64,000 nucleotides of DNA from Candidatus Helarchaeota archaeon (GCA_013375455.1 JABXJT010000015.1:17839-81838); one strand, 5' to 3'. Positions 34,041 to 43,214 are shown, counted from the first letter of the stretch. Notes: generated by a model not told the origin, from the letters alone. Numbers and translations: made by a program.

Positions 34041-35261
34041 TTGGACGAAGCCGATTTTTTTAATGAGACTCTTACTGCAACAGAACGCGATCTCTATGAT
34101 CGTCAATTTAGGCTCGATAGTTGGGATCAGCAAATTATTAAAAATGCAAGAGTCCTGATTGTAGGCGTAGGAGGTCTCGGCTGCGAAACTGCTAAAAATT
34201 TAGCAATGATAGGCGTAGGTCATCTTGATTTAATTGATTTAGATATAATTGAGCATTCGAATTTAAATAGGCAAATCCTCTTTGCAGGTGCTAAAATGGG
34301 GATGCCAAAAGCTACAGTTGCTGCAAAACGGTTAAAAGACATCAACCCCCATATTACAATTAAGGGATATCATACATCCCTTGAACGACTCGATCCTGCA
34401 ATTTACGCGGCCTCTGATGTAATTATTGGAGGATTGGATTCGATTAACGCTCGATTAAATCTGAATGCTCAATGCATTCGCTTTAAAAAGCCAGTCGTTG
34501 ATGGAGGCGTAAATGGCTATCATGGTCATATGTATACCATTTACCCATATGAGAATGCTTGCTATGAGTGTTATCCACCCTCCACTGCCGAATCGGACGA
34601 AATGGCCGCCTGTACCGTGGTTGGAATCCCTAGAAAAAGAATACATTGCGTTTTCAAGGGAATCATGAAATTTCGAGACGAATTCGATAAGGATCCTGAG
34701 GCAAGAAATTTAGAACACATACAATATGTTCAGACCCATGCAAATGCGCTCGTTAAAGAACATGATTTCTTGCCCTTATTTACCAAAAGTGACATCTATA
34801 AGGTAGTTGACCAGCATGATCCTGGGATAATCACAATTAATTCTGTTATTGCCTCGCTTCAATCGCATGAAGCAATCAAAATCCTCCATTGGAAAGCCGG
34901 TAACAATGGATTGGGCCAACCGCTTTCAACTTATATGATATTTAACGCCATGACAATGAGATATTATTATATTGAGAAGAAAAGAAATCCAAAATGCCCA
35001 CAATGTGGTGATGCTGTCCGACGAGTCAACGTTATAATCAGCCGCAAAACTCCGTGTATTGAAATCATCAATTTCCTTAAACAAAAGGGCTACATTCCGG
35101 ACCCCGATTATGATCCAATGCTAACAATCATAGATTTCAATAATATCAAAGAAGTTAATCTTGAGCGTAGTCCAAAGCAAAACGAATTGAGGAACCTCGA
35201 ACTATTAACTGCTGTAGGATTTAAGGGTGGCGAAATTTTTGTTACCTTAAATCTCGTATAA
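34041..35261 (+). CDS. E1-like ubiquitin-activating enzyme
   Basis: A 406-residue adenylating enzyme. The ATP-binding GVGGLG is at 42-47; zinc-binding cysteines occur as CYEC (174-177) and CPQC (319-322). Cys191 in AACTVVGIPRKRIHCV aligns with the catalytic cysteine of UBA2/UBA3 (CTIxxxPxxxxHCI pattern). The C-terminal 70 residues look like a ubiquitin-fold domain that recruits E2. This is closer to eukaryotic heterodimeric E1 catalytic subunits than to MoeB/ThiF. The start is TTG 34041 with GGTGTG upstream. It should activate the ubiquitin-like protein encoded 114 nt before it. Confidence 0.9.
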   Translation: MDEADFFNETLTATERDLYDRQFRLDSWDQQIIKNARVLIVGVGGLGCETAKNLAMIGVGHLDLIDLDIIEHSNLNRQILFAGAKMGMPKATVAAKRLKDINPHITIKGYHTSLERLDPAIYAASDVIIGGLDSINARLNLNAQCIRFKKPVVDGGVNGYHGHMYTIYPYENACYECYPPSTAESDEMAACTVVGIPRKRIHCVFKGIMKFRDEFDKDPEARNLEHIQYVQTHANALVKEHDFLPLFTKSDIYKVVDQHDPGIITINSVIASLQSHEAIKILHWKAGNNGLGQPLSTYMIFNAMTMRYYYIEKKRNPKCPQCGDAVRRVNVIISRKTPCIEIINFLKQKGYIPDPDYDPMLTIIDFNNIKEVNLERSPKQNELRNLELLTAVGFKGGEIFVTLNLV

Positions 35262-35326
35262 TCAAATTTAATAATAAATAAATGGTAGATAATTTAGATA
35301 ATTGGTTTGAATTAATGGGTGATTAA

Positions 35327-35854
35327 ATGAGTGTCAGAAGTAGTCGCATTTCACAAGATGTAGCCGCATTGAAGAAGATGTTGAAAAGGGGCGAAATTAT
35401 CCAATTAAAAACATTCAATCCTAAAACAAAGAGTCTGGATCACCTCGCAGTTACAATTAAAGGTCCTAAGGGTACTCCTTATCAGGGTGGTTTATTCCGA
35501 CTTGAGATTAAATTCCCTCACGATTATCCTCGCAAGCCTCCTTATATGCGCATGCATACTGGTTTATGGCACCCTAATTTCTGGCCAAAACCCTCGGAAT
35601 ATCCTGGCCAACGCAATATTTGTCTTTCCCTCATAGATCCCACTTATGTTGGGAAAAAAGGTGGCTGGAGCCCATCCAAAACGATTGTGACCGTCATCCA
35701 AGCGATCCTCGCAATGTTGAATACACGCGGTAAGTTAGTGAATCCTACAGATGTATTCAATAAAAAAGCCGCCCTCGAGATGATGAATAATCCAAAGAGT
35801 TTCGAGAAAAAAGTGAAATTTTTAGTTAAAAAATACGCTGTAAAGAAATGGTAA
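35327..35854 (+). CDS. E2-like ubiquitin-conjugating enzyme
   Basis: A 175-residue UBC-fold protein. It has IKFPHDYPRKPPYMRM, HPN at 82-84, the active cysteine Cys99 in NICLSLID, and WSPSKTIVTVIQAIL from Trp114, all placed as in eukaryotic E2s. A basic C-terminal tail (KKVKFLVKKYAVKKW) may aid E1 or membrane contact. The gene is 65 nt after the E1 and 19 nt before the JAMM gene. It receives the modifier from E1 as a thioester. Confidence 0.93.
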   Translation: MSVRSSRISQDVAALKKMLKRGEIIQLKTFNPKTKSLDHLAVTIKGPKGTPYQGGLFRLEIKFPHDYPRKPPYMRMHTGLWHPNFWPKPSEYPGQRNICLSLIDPTYVGKKGGWSPSKTIVTVIQAILAMLNTRGKLVNPTDVFNKKAALEMMNNPKSFEKKVKFLVKKYAVKKW

Positions 35855-35873
35855 AAATCCTGAGGCGTAATAA

Positions 35874-36662
35874 ATGAGTAATGAGGATAAATCTGATAAA
35901 TCTAATAAATCTAATAAATCTAATAAATCAATGGATTTGGACGAAATAAGAAAGCAAATAAAACGAGAATTAAAAAAAGAACTACTCTTAGAAATTCGCC
36001 GAGAATTAAAATACGAAGAAAAAGCTACTAAAGAGCAAAAAGTCGAAACCGTGGAAATGGCCCGCGAGACACCGGCGCCAATCGCCCCTGCAACGGGGAA
36101 GGAAAACATAATTGTTTCAGTCACGTCCGTTCTGAAAATTGCTAGCCATGCTTATAAATACGCAAATCCGAAAATTCCAAAACCAAAATGGGTAGAAGTT
36201 ATTGGTATTTTGGCAGGATCAATAGATGTAAATGGGCATACCCTTTTTCTTGAAGACGCCTACCCAATGGGCCATGGTACAACCGTATATGCTGAGATCA
36301 AGGATTATAAGAATTATGTAAGGGCCTATAACGATATTAAGAAGAAAGATCTATTCGTTTGTGGCTGGTATCATTCTCACCCATCCTATGGACTTTTTAT
36401 GAGCAAGGAAGATTTCGGCACTCAAGTCAGGTACCAAAAACTCTGGAAGAGATCTTTAGCACTTGTCATTGATCCATACTTGATTGACGGCTCTTCTTAT
36501 GGCTTTAAGATCTTTCGCGCTAGATTAAAGACCAAAGAGTGGTATCCCGTCCCTTTTGTCATAAAGGGGGCCTTCGATCCTGTTATTCTACCCGAGTTGC
36601 TTTCTTTTATAAGCCCAATAGTATATGGTAATGCGCTATATCTTGAGTATGATGAGGATTAA
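35874..36662 (+). CDS. Rpn11-like JAMM/MPN+ deubiquitinase
   Basis: A 262-residue protein. It starts with a low-complexity (N-K-S) repeat encoded by tandem TCTAATAAA units and a Lys/Glu coiled stretch (residues 1-65), then an MPN+ domain. The JAMM motif GWYHSHPSYGLFMSKED gives His167, His169, Ser177 and Asp180, and an upstream Glu is in the PKWVEVIGIL strand. This is the Rpn11-type metalloprotease layout, so it likely removes the ubiquitin-like protein from targets. It is 19 nt downstream of the E2 gene. Confidence 0.92.
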   Translation: MSNEDKSDKSNKSNKSNKSMDLDEIRKQIKRELKKELLLEIRRELKYEEKATKEQKVETVEMARETPAPIAPATGKENIIVSVTSVLKIASHAYKYANPKIPKPKWVEVIGILAGSIDVNGHTLFLEDAYPMGHGTTVYAEIKDYKNYVRAYNDIKKKDLFVCGWYHSHPSYGLFMSKEDFGTQVRYQKLWKRSLALVIDPYLIDGSSYGFKIFRARLKTKEWYPVPFVIKGAFDPVILPELLSFISPIVYGNALYLEYDED

Positions 36663-36701
36663 ATGCGCACCCTTCCACTCGAACTTCGGTGGTAAGAGAA
36701 C

Positions 36702-37802
36702 TTGCAAAGAAAATACTGGTACCTCATTATTTTGATAATCAGTTTAGTTGTCGCCATAATCCATGGGGCTGTCATCACCCAATCCCCAAACCTATTTTTC
36801 TCTTGGTTATTTGTTGGATTCTGGATTTGTTTTACGTTGATTTTATTCCAAAAGCTGAATTATTATCGTCAATTTAATTCCCCTCATAACACGTCCTTTT
36901 TTATTCTTGGACCGATAACTGTAGGTATCATCTACAGCCTGTGGGGTTATTTCACTGGCTTGCTCGAATGGAACATTTTTGGTGACTTTCCATTATATGT
37001 AAGTTTTTGGACCCTTATTTTCGCATTTCCCTATCTCAATTATGGTATATTTTCTTTATATTCATGTTTCCAAAGGTATGACGTAGTTTATTTAGGACAA
37101 AAAGCAGTTAATGCAAGAATATTTGGGTTTGTAGTAACATCTCTCATAATTCTCCTTGGAATTATTAGTCTATTCTTCTATCTAATAGTCAATGCTCTTG
37201 GAGGATTTCCCCTCACGATTGTTCACTTTTACCCTGATATTATGCTCTTGCTTACAAGCATGCTTTCAATTTTTGTGTTAATTCGCTACGGGATTTTTGG
37301 AGCCCGGCCAAGCATCTCTGAAATTTCTGCCGTCACAACTCGCCGGGAGGTGGGGGCTCGAACGCCCTCACGCACAACCACCTCCCGTACCACATCTCGC
37401 ACGAGATCAACGCCGTCCGGCACGACAAGAACCCGCTCCACTATCCGTAGCAGCTCTAGTGAAGCTGGACGACCGAGGAGAACTCCATTCGCGGAGGCAA
37501 AACCAAAAATCTCCAAAATAGTTAAATACTTAAGACCTAAAGCTGGAACCCTTAGTTTAGAAGATTTTAAATGCATTTTCTGTTTTAGTCTTCCAAAATA
37601 CCCGGACGATCAAGGCAGAGGAATAGTCGTCTGCCCAAATTGCAAGCATCCCGCCCACGCCGATGAATTTAAAGAATGGTCCAAATCCTCCCCTTTATGT
37701 TCCCGCTGTGATGCGACGCTTTCAGCCACGTTTCGAAGGTCCCCCCAAATCATCCCAGTTAAAACATACGCTCAGGTCATTAGAAAGCTCTTGAAAAAAT
37801 AA
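36702..37802 (+). CDS. multi-span membrane protein with C-terminal RING-like zinc finger (candidate E3)
   Basis: A 366-residue protein, TTG 36702 start after GGTGGT. Residues 1-200 contain about six transmembrane helices. Residues 220-270 are an Arg/Thr/Ser-rich disordered linker (RTTTSRTTSRTRSTPSGTTR). The C-terminus has Cys291/Cys294, Cys311/Cys314, His316/His319 and Cys333/Cys336, with W between the last pairs, similar to a RING-H2 cross-brace. In other archaeal ubiquitin clusters a small RING protein serves as E3; here the finger is tethered to a membrane. That suggests modification of membrane or surface-associated substrates. Confidence 0.75.
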   Translation: MQRKYWYLIILIISLVVAIIHGAVITQSPNLFFSWLFVGFWICFTLILFQKLNYYRQFNSPHNTSFFILGPITVGIIYSLWGYFTGLLEWNIFGDFPLYVSFWTLIFAFPYLNYGIFSLYSCFQRYDVVYLGQKAVNARIFGFVVTSLIILLGIISLFFYLIVNALGGFPLTIVHFYPDIMLLLTSMLSIFVLIRYGIFGARPSISEISAVTTRREVGARTPSRTTTSRTTSRTRSTPSGTTRTRSTIRSSSSEAGRPRRTPFAEAKPKISKIVKYLRPKAGTLSLEDFKCIFCFSLPKYPDDQGRGIVVCPNCKHPAHADEFKEWSKSSPLCSRCDATLSATFRRSPQIIPVKTYAQVIRKLLKK

Positions 37803-38203
37803 ACCATGCATCGGCTTGAATGATCCATTATAAAAAAGTCAAAGCTTCATTCTTTCTTTACAAAAATTTTGTAAATCCCGCTTATTTTCTTCAAGGACAT
37901 TGCTTGTGTTGGATTCAGAAGTTTGTGCGGAGGGATCACTCTTTTTACTCTTGGATTGTTTTAATATTCTACAATGCAATCTCTTGGTATAGAAGGAAGT
38001 TAGTAATTTCTGCATGCTAGTATGTATTGGATATCACTTTTATAGTCCACACCTCTTCATGGTTCATCCAAATAATTTAAAAATACAGCAATTTTGAGTT
38101 CCGACAAAAATCACATCCGCTATCTATTTTGTTACAGCTAAAAAACGAATAAAATTGCTCGTTTTAAAAAAAAGGTTGTTTTAGAATAAAAACAATAAAG
38201 TTA
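37803..38203. other. intergenic stretch without a recognisable gene
   Basis: About 400 nt of AT-rich DNA. A plus-strand frame of 66 codons at 37820-38020 has a biased, aromatic-rich composition and no ribosome site, and I do not consider it a gene. No strong palindromes, repeats or RNA-like GC-rich segment are visible; a T-rich stretch near 38160 may hold the end of one transcript. Confidence 0.4.
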
Positions 38204-38611
38204 TTAAAAAACAAAGATTAAATTTAAGACCAGAAAAAAAATCCCAAAACCAAGAAAAATCGTTGCGGTTCCATATCCTGGCTGATATTTTCTTCTTGAA
38301 AACCGGCCCGCACTCAACCAAATCGTGTTGGGATATATATAGAAAAAAGCGCTCCACGAAAGAAACATACCTATCACTATAAATAGCAATAGTAATAAGC
38401 TGCTATTAATAGGAATCAGAAAGAAACAAATAGCAGAAAAAATGATATTACCACCATTTACCATAAGTATTGCACTCCAAATCTTCATTGGCTTCTCATG
38501 TACCTCCTCTCCCTCTGGAAAGGCTTTTTGAGGATTCAAAAACCAATATATTCCCAACGATAATAATACAACGCCCGCCATCCCCCAAAGGATATACTCA
38601 AACTCGTGCAT
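38204..38611 (-). CDS. four-helix membrane protein, 135 aa
   Basis: Not recognised. Four predicted membrane helices (for example EYILWGMAGVVLLSLGIYWF and SLLLLLFIVIGMFLSWSAFF) with a short charged N-terminal loop. No catalytic or transport motif. It lies between the ubiquitin cluster and another small membrane protein on the opposite strand. Confidence 0.6.
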   Translation of the reverse strand: MHEFEYILWGMAGVVLLSLGIYWFLNPQKAFPEGEEVHEKPMKIWSAILMVNGGNIIFSAICFFLIPINSSLLLLLFIVIGMFLSWSAFFYIYPNTIWLSAGRFSRRKYQPGYGTATIFLGFGIFFLVLNLIFVF

Positions 38612-38780
38612 GGATCCTCAATCCGATATTTGAGCTAAAATAGAAAATTTTAACTTAAATAGTTATGGAAGTAATTAATTAATTCAATAGATTATTTACT
38701 CTAATAACTCAAAATTCACTACTAAACTCCCATTTATGGAAAACTATGATTAAAGGGAAAGAGTGTTAAGGTGAGTTGAA

Positions 38781-39314
38781 ATGTCAAATGAGGAGCATCA
38801 TCCAACTAAGAGCTGGTCCTTAATAAGTAGCGCAATGATTGGCGTTACCATCACGATCTTGGCGATAATGTGGCAATTTAGCCCAATTGGTGGGATGGTT
38901 ACTTCGACCTACCTATTGATGGTTGCGTTGATACTGTTCGTGAATTCCACGACGGTCAATGAGAAAGTAAATTATGAACGCGCGAAAGGGGCGCCCGATG
39001 AGGTGATTGAGAAGTGGATGCATTTTGCTGAATACTCTTTTGGCTTAGCTTTCACATTGTACATTTCCACCTTTGCTATTCTAGGCTATAAATACCTGTT
39101 GAACATTACCGTGCTGGTGTCGGTACCGCGCGTATGGGCGCTTGTATTACCGTGGGTCTTCCTCATCGTCACGTGGCTCATAATGGGAATATACGCGGCA
39201 TTGGATTCCAGAAACATGCTCAAAGACATTAAACGAATGACGTGGCTTATCCTTGAAATAATTGCATTGGTGCTCATCAATCTAGATTATCTCGGGATCA
39301 TCACGATACCTTAA
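38781..39314 (+). CDS. membrane protein, 177 aa
   Basis: Not recognised. It has about five hydrophobic helices: SAMIGVTITILAIMWQF, STYLLMVALILFVNSTTV, GLAFTLYISTFAILGYKYLL, WALVLPWVFLIVTWLIMGIY and the C-terminal MTWLILEIIALVLINLDYLG, with charged loops such as ERAKGAPDEVIEKWMHFAE. It begins at ATG 38781 after GTGAG. It is 90 nt upstream of the RuBisCO-like gene on the same strand, and I see no functional link. Confidence 0.6.
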   Translation: MSNEEHHPTKSWSLISSAMIGVTITILAIMWQFSPIGGMVTSTYLLMVALILFVNSTTVNEKVNYERAKGAPDEVIEKWMHFAEYSFGLAFTLYISTFAILGYKYLLNITVLVSVPRVWALVLPWVFLIVTWLIMGIYAALDSRNMLKDIKRMTWLILEIIALVLINLDYLGIITIP

Positions 39315-39404
39315 TTTTCTTTAATTATTATGTTTAAGAAAATTTGAAAAGAAAATTTGCACAACAAATTAGTAGAATTTCGATCAATTTTTGAGGTGTT
39401 TAAT

Positions 39405-40739
39405 ATGAGTAAAATACCAATACCAGATGATTACGCCGCTATGGCTATGGCACTCCCGGAAGGGATAGATTTTGATGAATATGTTGTCGCCACTTACTAT
39501 GCAGAAGTCTCCGCAAATATGGGCGTGAGCTTAAAGGTAGCTCAGGCGATTGCGATCGAACAGAGCACTGGAACTTGGGTTGCTGTTCCTGGAGAAACCC
39601 CTGAAGTGCGAAAAAGGCACGTTGCCAAAGTTATTTCAATATCGCAACTTCCAGATTATGAGTTTGAACGCCCGAGTCCGAAGCAAGAACCTTACCGAAA
39701 GTATCTGCTCCAAATTGGGTTTCCCGCGGAGAACGTGTGGAACCAGCTTGGAATGCTCCTAACGGCAATTTTTGGTAACATTTCTATGGGCGGTCGGTTG
39801 AAAATGATTGACGTGCGGTTCCCTAAAAAATGGCTTGCAGAATTCAAAGGGCCTAAATTTGGAATTGAAGGGATCCGAAAACTTCTGAAAATCCCTAAGC
39901 GGCCGCTTTTGAATAACATGATCAAACCCTGTGTCTATGATGGGGTGGAAATGGGGCGCGAGTTATTCTACCAAGCCGCGGTTGGAGGGTGTGATATCAT
40001 CAAAGATGATGAACTATTAGCTAATCAGGCCTTTAATCCAATTGAGGAACGTATCCCTGCCTATATGGAAATGGTGGATCGAGCTAAGTCTGAAAAAGGG
40101 GAAAATACGCTTTTCACGGTAAATATCACGGATAAATTACCAGAGATGTTGGAAAATGCCGATAAAGCCGTTGAATGGGGTGCTAACGCTTTAATGGTTA
40201 ATTATCCAGTAACCGGTTTACCAATATTACGTGCTATTTGCGAAGATCCCAGCGTTAAAGTTCCCGTTCTCGGTCATATGGATTTTGCAGGTGCGATGTA
40301 CATGGCACCCCAATTTGGTGTAAGCTCTCATTTGATTCTAGCCAAATTACCTCGCATTGCCGGTGCTGATATCCTCGTGCATCCTGCTCCCTATGGTAAA
40401 GCGCAAGTCATCCATGACAAATTCGAACGCGTCGCCCACACCTGTCGCATGCCCATGTATAATATTAAACCAATGTTCCCCATGCCCTCTGGTGGCATCA
40501 CGGTTGGTATGGTTGATAAATGCATTAATTCCGTTGGTCCAGATATAGTGATTGGGTCAGGTGGTGGTATTCATGCACACCCTGATGGCCCAAAAGCAGG
40601 CGCAAAAGCCTTCCGCCAAGCAATCTACGCAGTCATGCAAGGTATCAAGATCAAAGACTATGCCAAAGACCACAAGGAACTCGGTGTGTCCCTCGGCACT
40701 TGGGGCACTGGTAAAATCAAAATGGGCGAAGGAGTCTAA
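39405..40739 (+). CDS. RuBisCO-like protein (form IV type)
   Basis: A 444-residue RuBisCO large-chain homolog. The start is placed at ATG 39405, which follows GAGGTG; a longer frame from TTG 39357 is less likely. KDDE is kept at residues 200-203 (the carbamylated lysine and metal ligands), and SGGITVGM plus IGSGGGIHAH give the phosphate-binding loops. However the IKPK motif is IKPC, the loop normally containing HRAMH reads GHMDFAGAMY, and loop 6 lacks the usual lysine pattern (YGKAQVIHDK). These changes suggest an enolase or isomerase role, as in RuBisCO-like proteins, rather than CO2 fixation. Confidence 0.83.
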   Translation: MSKIPIPDDYAAMAMALPEGIDFDEYVVATYYAEVSANMGVSLKVAQAIAIEQSTGTWVAVPGETPEVRKRHVAKVISISQLPDYEFERPSPKQEPYRKYLLQIGFPAENVWNQLGMLLTAIFGNISMGGRLKMIDVRFPKKWLAEFKGPKFGIEGIRKLLKIPKRPLLNNMIKPCVYDGVEMGRELFYQAAVGGCDIIKDDELLANQAFNPIEERIPAYMEMVDRAKSEKGENTLFTVNITDKLPEMLENADKAVEWGANALMVNYPVTGLPILRAICEDPSVKVPVLGHMDFAGAMYMAPQFGVSSHLILAKLPRIAGADILVHPAPYGKAQVIHDKFERVAHTCRMPMYNIKPMFPMPSGGITVGMVDKCINSVGPDIVIGSGGGIHAHPDGPKAGAKAFRQAIYAVMQGIKIKDYAKDHKELGVSLGTWGTGKIKMGEGV

Positions 40740-40989
40740 AATACTGGGCAAAATCGAAATGGGTAAAAAATACTAAGCCCAAACTTTTCTTTCTTTTTTC
40801 TTGCCTAAATACTTCCTTTTTTATAATTCTTCCATCGTGAAAAATCATCAAAAACAGCTTCAAATTATTTTATATCCAAGAGGAAATTAATCAATTCTTA
40901 ACATCATCTACTTTTCATCTACCGTCCTAATTTTTTAGAGATAAAAATAAATTAAATGAAAAGAGATACTTGATTCAAAGAAACATAGG

Positions 40990-41127
40990 ATGATAAAAGT
41001 GTCCATTCCAGATCGCAAAAAATTTAAGATTTTGAGGAGAGATCTCATCGTTGGCTTGAAGCGCGCACGATCATTGGATGACATCATTGCCCTATTAGCT
41101 AGAAAAATTAAGGAGTTCTCCGCATGA
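40990..41127 (+). CDS. microprotein, 45 aa, paralog of the next gene's N-terminus
   Basis: A short frame from ATG 40990 to TGA 41127. Its sequence aligns along its length with the first 40 residues of the following gene: FKILRRDLIVGLKRARSLDD versus FAIARKDLIHAVQKARTLDN, then IIALLARKIKEF versus LLVVIKRKYFEL. The similarity is at the protein level over two helices, which argues that the frame is real and arose by tandem duplication. The next gene starts 12 nt after its stop. Role unknown; possibly a helical adaptor domain. Confidence 0.65.
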   Translation: MIKVSIPDRKKFKILRRDLIVGLKRARSLDDIIALLARKIKEFSA

Positions 41128-41138
41128 GGAGGGATTAA

Positions 41139-41549
41139 ATGATATCAGATAAAAAGAGATTCGCGATTGCTAGGAAAGACTTGATCCATGCCGTGCAAAA
41201 AGCAAGGACGTTAGATAATCTCTTGGTAGTAATTAAGAGAAAATATTTTGAATTGACGGGTGGCAGCGATCCCTATAATATAGGATCTGTAACGCAGCGC
41301 CCTCCAGCTCAAGTATCACATGGTGTCCCCCCGGCTCCACCCCCTCCGTCCACAGCCCCTCCGCCACCCCCGCCTGAAGGCGTCCCTCCGCCCCCGCCAC
41401 TAGGTGGACCCCCACCGTTATCAAGTCCTCCACCCCCTCCACCCACACGCGAGGTCAGTCAAGTCGTGAAATGCCCGCACTGTGGAGAACCCCTCGATTT
41501 AGACCGAGATATCATCTTCTGCCCCAATTGTGGGACGCCCCGGGAATGA
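41139..41549 (+). CDS. small protein: helical domain, proline-rich linker, zinc ribbon
   Basis: A 136-residue protein with three parts. Residues 1-40 are a basic two-helix domain shared with the 45-residue protein before it. Residues 50-105 are almost purely Pro, Gly, Ala and Ser with polyproline runs (PPPPPPEGVPPPPPLGGPPP). Residues 108-136 form a zinc ribbon with CPHC and CPNC. Polyproline tracts bind WW, SH3 or profilin; Asgard genomes encode profilins, so a cytoskeletal partner is possible but not shown. Confidence 0.72.
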   Translation: MISDKKRFAIARKDLIHAVQKARTLDNLLVVIKRKYFELTGGSDPYNIGSVTQRPPAQVSHGVPPAPPPPSTAPPPPPPEGVPPPPPLGGPPPLSSPPPPPPTREVSQVVKCPHCGEPLDLDRDIIFCPNCGTPRE

Positions 41550-41655
41550 TATCATACACTTCAGACAATGCCTAAATAACATTTACTTCTTTTTTCCAAT
41601 CTAATTTAATAATAAAATAAAAATATAAAAGCTAGAAAAATCAAGTTTAAAAAAG

Positions 41656-43125
41656 GTGAGAGGATTGGCTTCAGAAATAATTTTTTATGGTGGTATAGAC
41701 CAGATTGGAGGCAACAAAATATTAATTAAAGATTCCGGGGAATCATTTTTCTTTGATTTTGGTGTATCGTTTGAGGATCAGGGAAGATTCTTTGCAGAGT
41801 TTCTCAAGCCTCGTGGTGTAAAGGGAATTGGGGATTATCTCGCTTTTGGGCTTATTCCCGAAATCCCGTGTCTTTATCGTACTGACTTATCAAGTCCCAC
41901 AAATTTCCCCTGTGGTAAGCCTCCAGTTGATGGGGTCTTCCTTTCTCATGCCCATGTAGACCATTTTGGATATGTGTGTTTTATTGAGGAGAATGTACCT
42001 ATTTATGGTTCGGAAATCACAAACAAAATAATAGAAAGCTATGAAACCGTTGGTACGGGTGGAATTGAGAAGGAATATATAAAGATGAAAAAACGGCCTT
42101 ATGGTAACTACGTCTCTCGCACAAAATGGCCAGATGCAACTCGCCACTTCTATAAATGGGCTGATTATAAGGGCGCAATTCAGATTAACTTCTTTGATGT
42201 GGACCATTCAATTTGGGGTGCGGGTGGTTACGAGATAGATTTGAGTGATCGAAATGTAATTTTTACAGGTGATTTCAGACAACATGGTAATAGGAAGGAT
42301 TTAACCAAGAATTCTTTGAAAAAATTAGAGACTAAGGATATTGATATTCTCATTATTGAAGGAACAAACGTTGGAAACGAAGCAGAAGAACAACAAACGA
42401 AAACCCTCATTGAGACTATTATTGGAAAACCTTTAAGTAAAAAGCTTGCTTCAGAGGAAGAATTAAAAGAGAAGGCACTAACAATTATTCAACCTTCTAA
42501 GAGCCCGGTCTTCGTTGATTTCGGCATTCGTGATTTCGATCGGTTTAAGACGTTTTATGAAATAGCTCAGGAATGCGATCGAAAACTGGTTATTCCCATA
42601 AAGTTAGCAAAACATCTAGACGACCTTCAATCGATTATAGGAATTGGCCCCTCTGATGGGAACCTGTTGATCTATCATGAACCAAAGGGTTTAGGTAGTT
42701 ATGATGAAAGAGATTTTTACAAAAAATGGGAACGTCCTCTATATAAGCTGAATAATGTAAAGCGAAGTGATGAGTTACTAAAGGAATTGGATACCTTGAT
42801 AATCTTTATGGATTATTTTCACATGAAGAATTTAGTAGACCTCAAACCTGCTAAGGGTATCTATATTCATTCGACAACTGAACCCTTTAGCGAAGAGGCC
42901 GCAGTTGATTTTAGACGCCATCTCGAGTGGATCAAACTTTTCAATTTGGATTATCATTACCTTCATGTTTCAGGACATATGTCCGCTCCAGAAATTTTTG
43001 AAGTAATCGATAATCTTGCCCCCAAACAAATCATTCCCATTCATACAAAGGGGACTGAAATCTTTAAAAAACGATACCCAAATGTAATTATCCCCCAAAA
43101 AGGTCAAAAAATCGATATTTCCTAA
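41656..43125 (+). CDS. metallo-beta-lactamase/beta-CASP nuclease, RNase J-like
   Basis: A 489-residue MBL-fold protein. The N-terminus (GGIDQIGGNKILI) is like RNase J. Motif II is SHAHVDHFGYV, motif III contains DVDHSIWGAG, motif IV is FTGDFRQHG, and a beta-CASP domain (PVFVDFGIRDFDRFKTFYEI) is inserted before HVSGHMSAPEIFEVI and PIHTKG, which complete the metal site. RNase J enzymes degrade RNA 5'-3' and act endonucleolytically. It is 190 nt upstream of the nurA operon but is separated by a promoter and repeat element. Confidence 0.85.
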   Translation: MRGLASEIIFYGGIDQIGGNKILIKDSGESFFFDFGVSFEDQGRFFAEFLKPRGVKGIGDYLAFGLIPEIPCLYRTDLSSPTNFPCGKPPVDGVFLSHAHVDHFGYVCFIEENVPIYGSEITNKIIESYETVGTGGIEKEYIKMKKRPYGNYVSRTKWPDATRHFYKWADYKGAIQINFFDVDHSIWGAGGYEIDLSDRNVIFTGDFRQHGNRKDLTKNSLKKLETKDIDILIIEGTNVGNEAEEQQTKTLIETIIGKPLSKKLASEEELKEKALTIIQPSKSPVFVDFGIRDFDRFKTFYEIAQECDRKLVIPIKLAKHLDDLQSIIGIGPSDGNLLIYHEPKGLGSYDERDFYKKWERPLYKLNNVKRSDELLKELDTLIIFMDYFHMKNLVDLKPAKGIYIHSTTEPFSEEAAVDFRRHLEWIKLFNLDYHYLHVSGHMSAPEIFEVIDNLAPKQIIPIHTKGTEIFKKRYPNVIIPQKGQKIDIS

Positions 43126-43214
43126 GTCTGTATTCGTAGATTTGAAGGAAAGAAAAATCAAAATTCGTTTTGAACAATCCAAATCTTGAAATGGAATGTA
43201 ACGTTAGCGAATTG

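Noticed and set aside
35880..35930. Tandem TCTAATAAA repeat as a regulatory or CRISPR-like repeat
   Set aside because: It is an in-frame low-complexity repeat coding the N-terminal Asn-Lys-Ser stretch of the JAMM protein.
37820..38020. 66-codon plus-strand frame after the RING-like gene
   Set aside because: Biased aromatic composition, no ribosome binding site, no domain pattern; judged chance.
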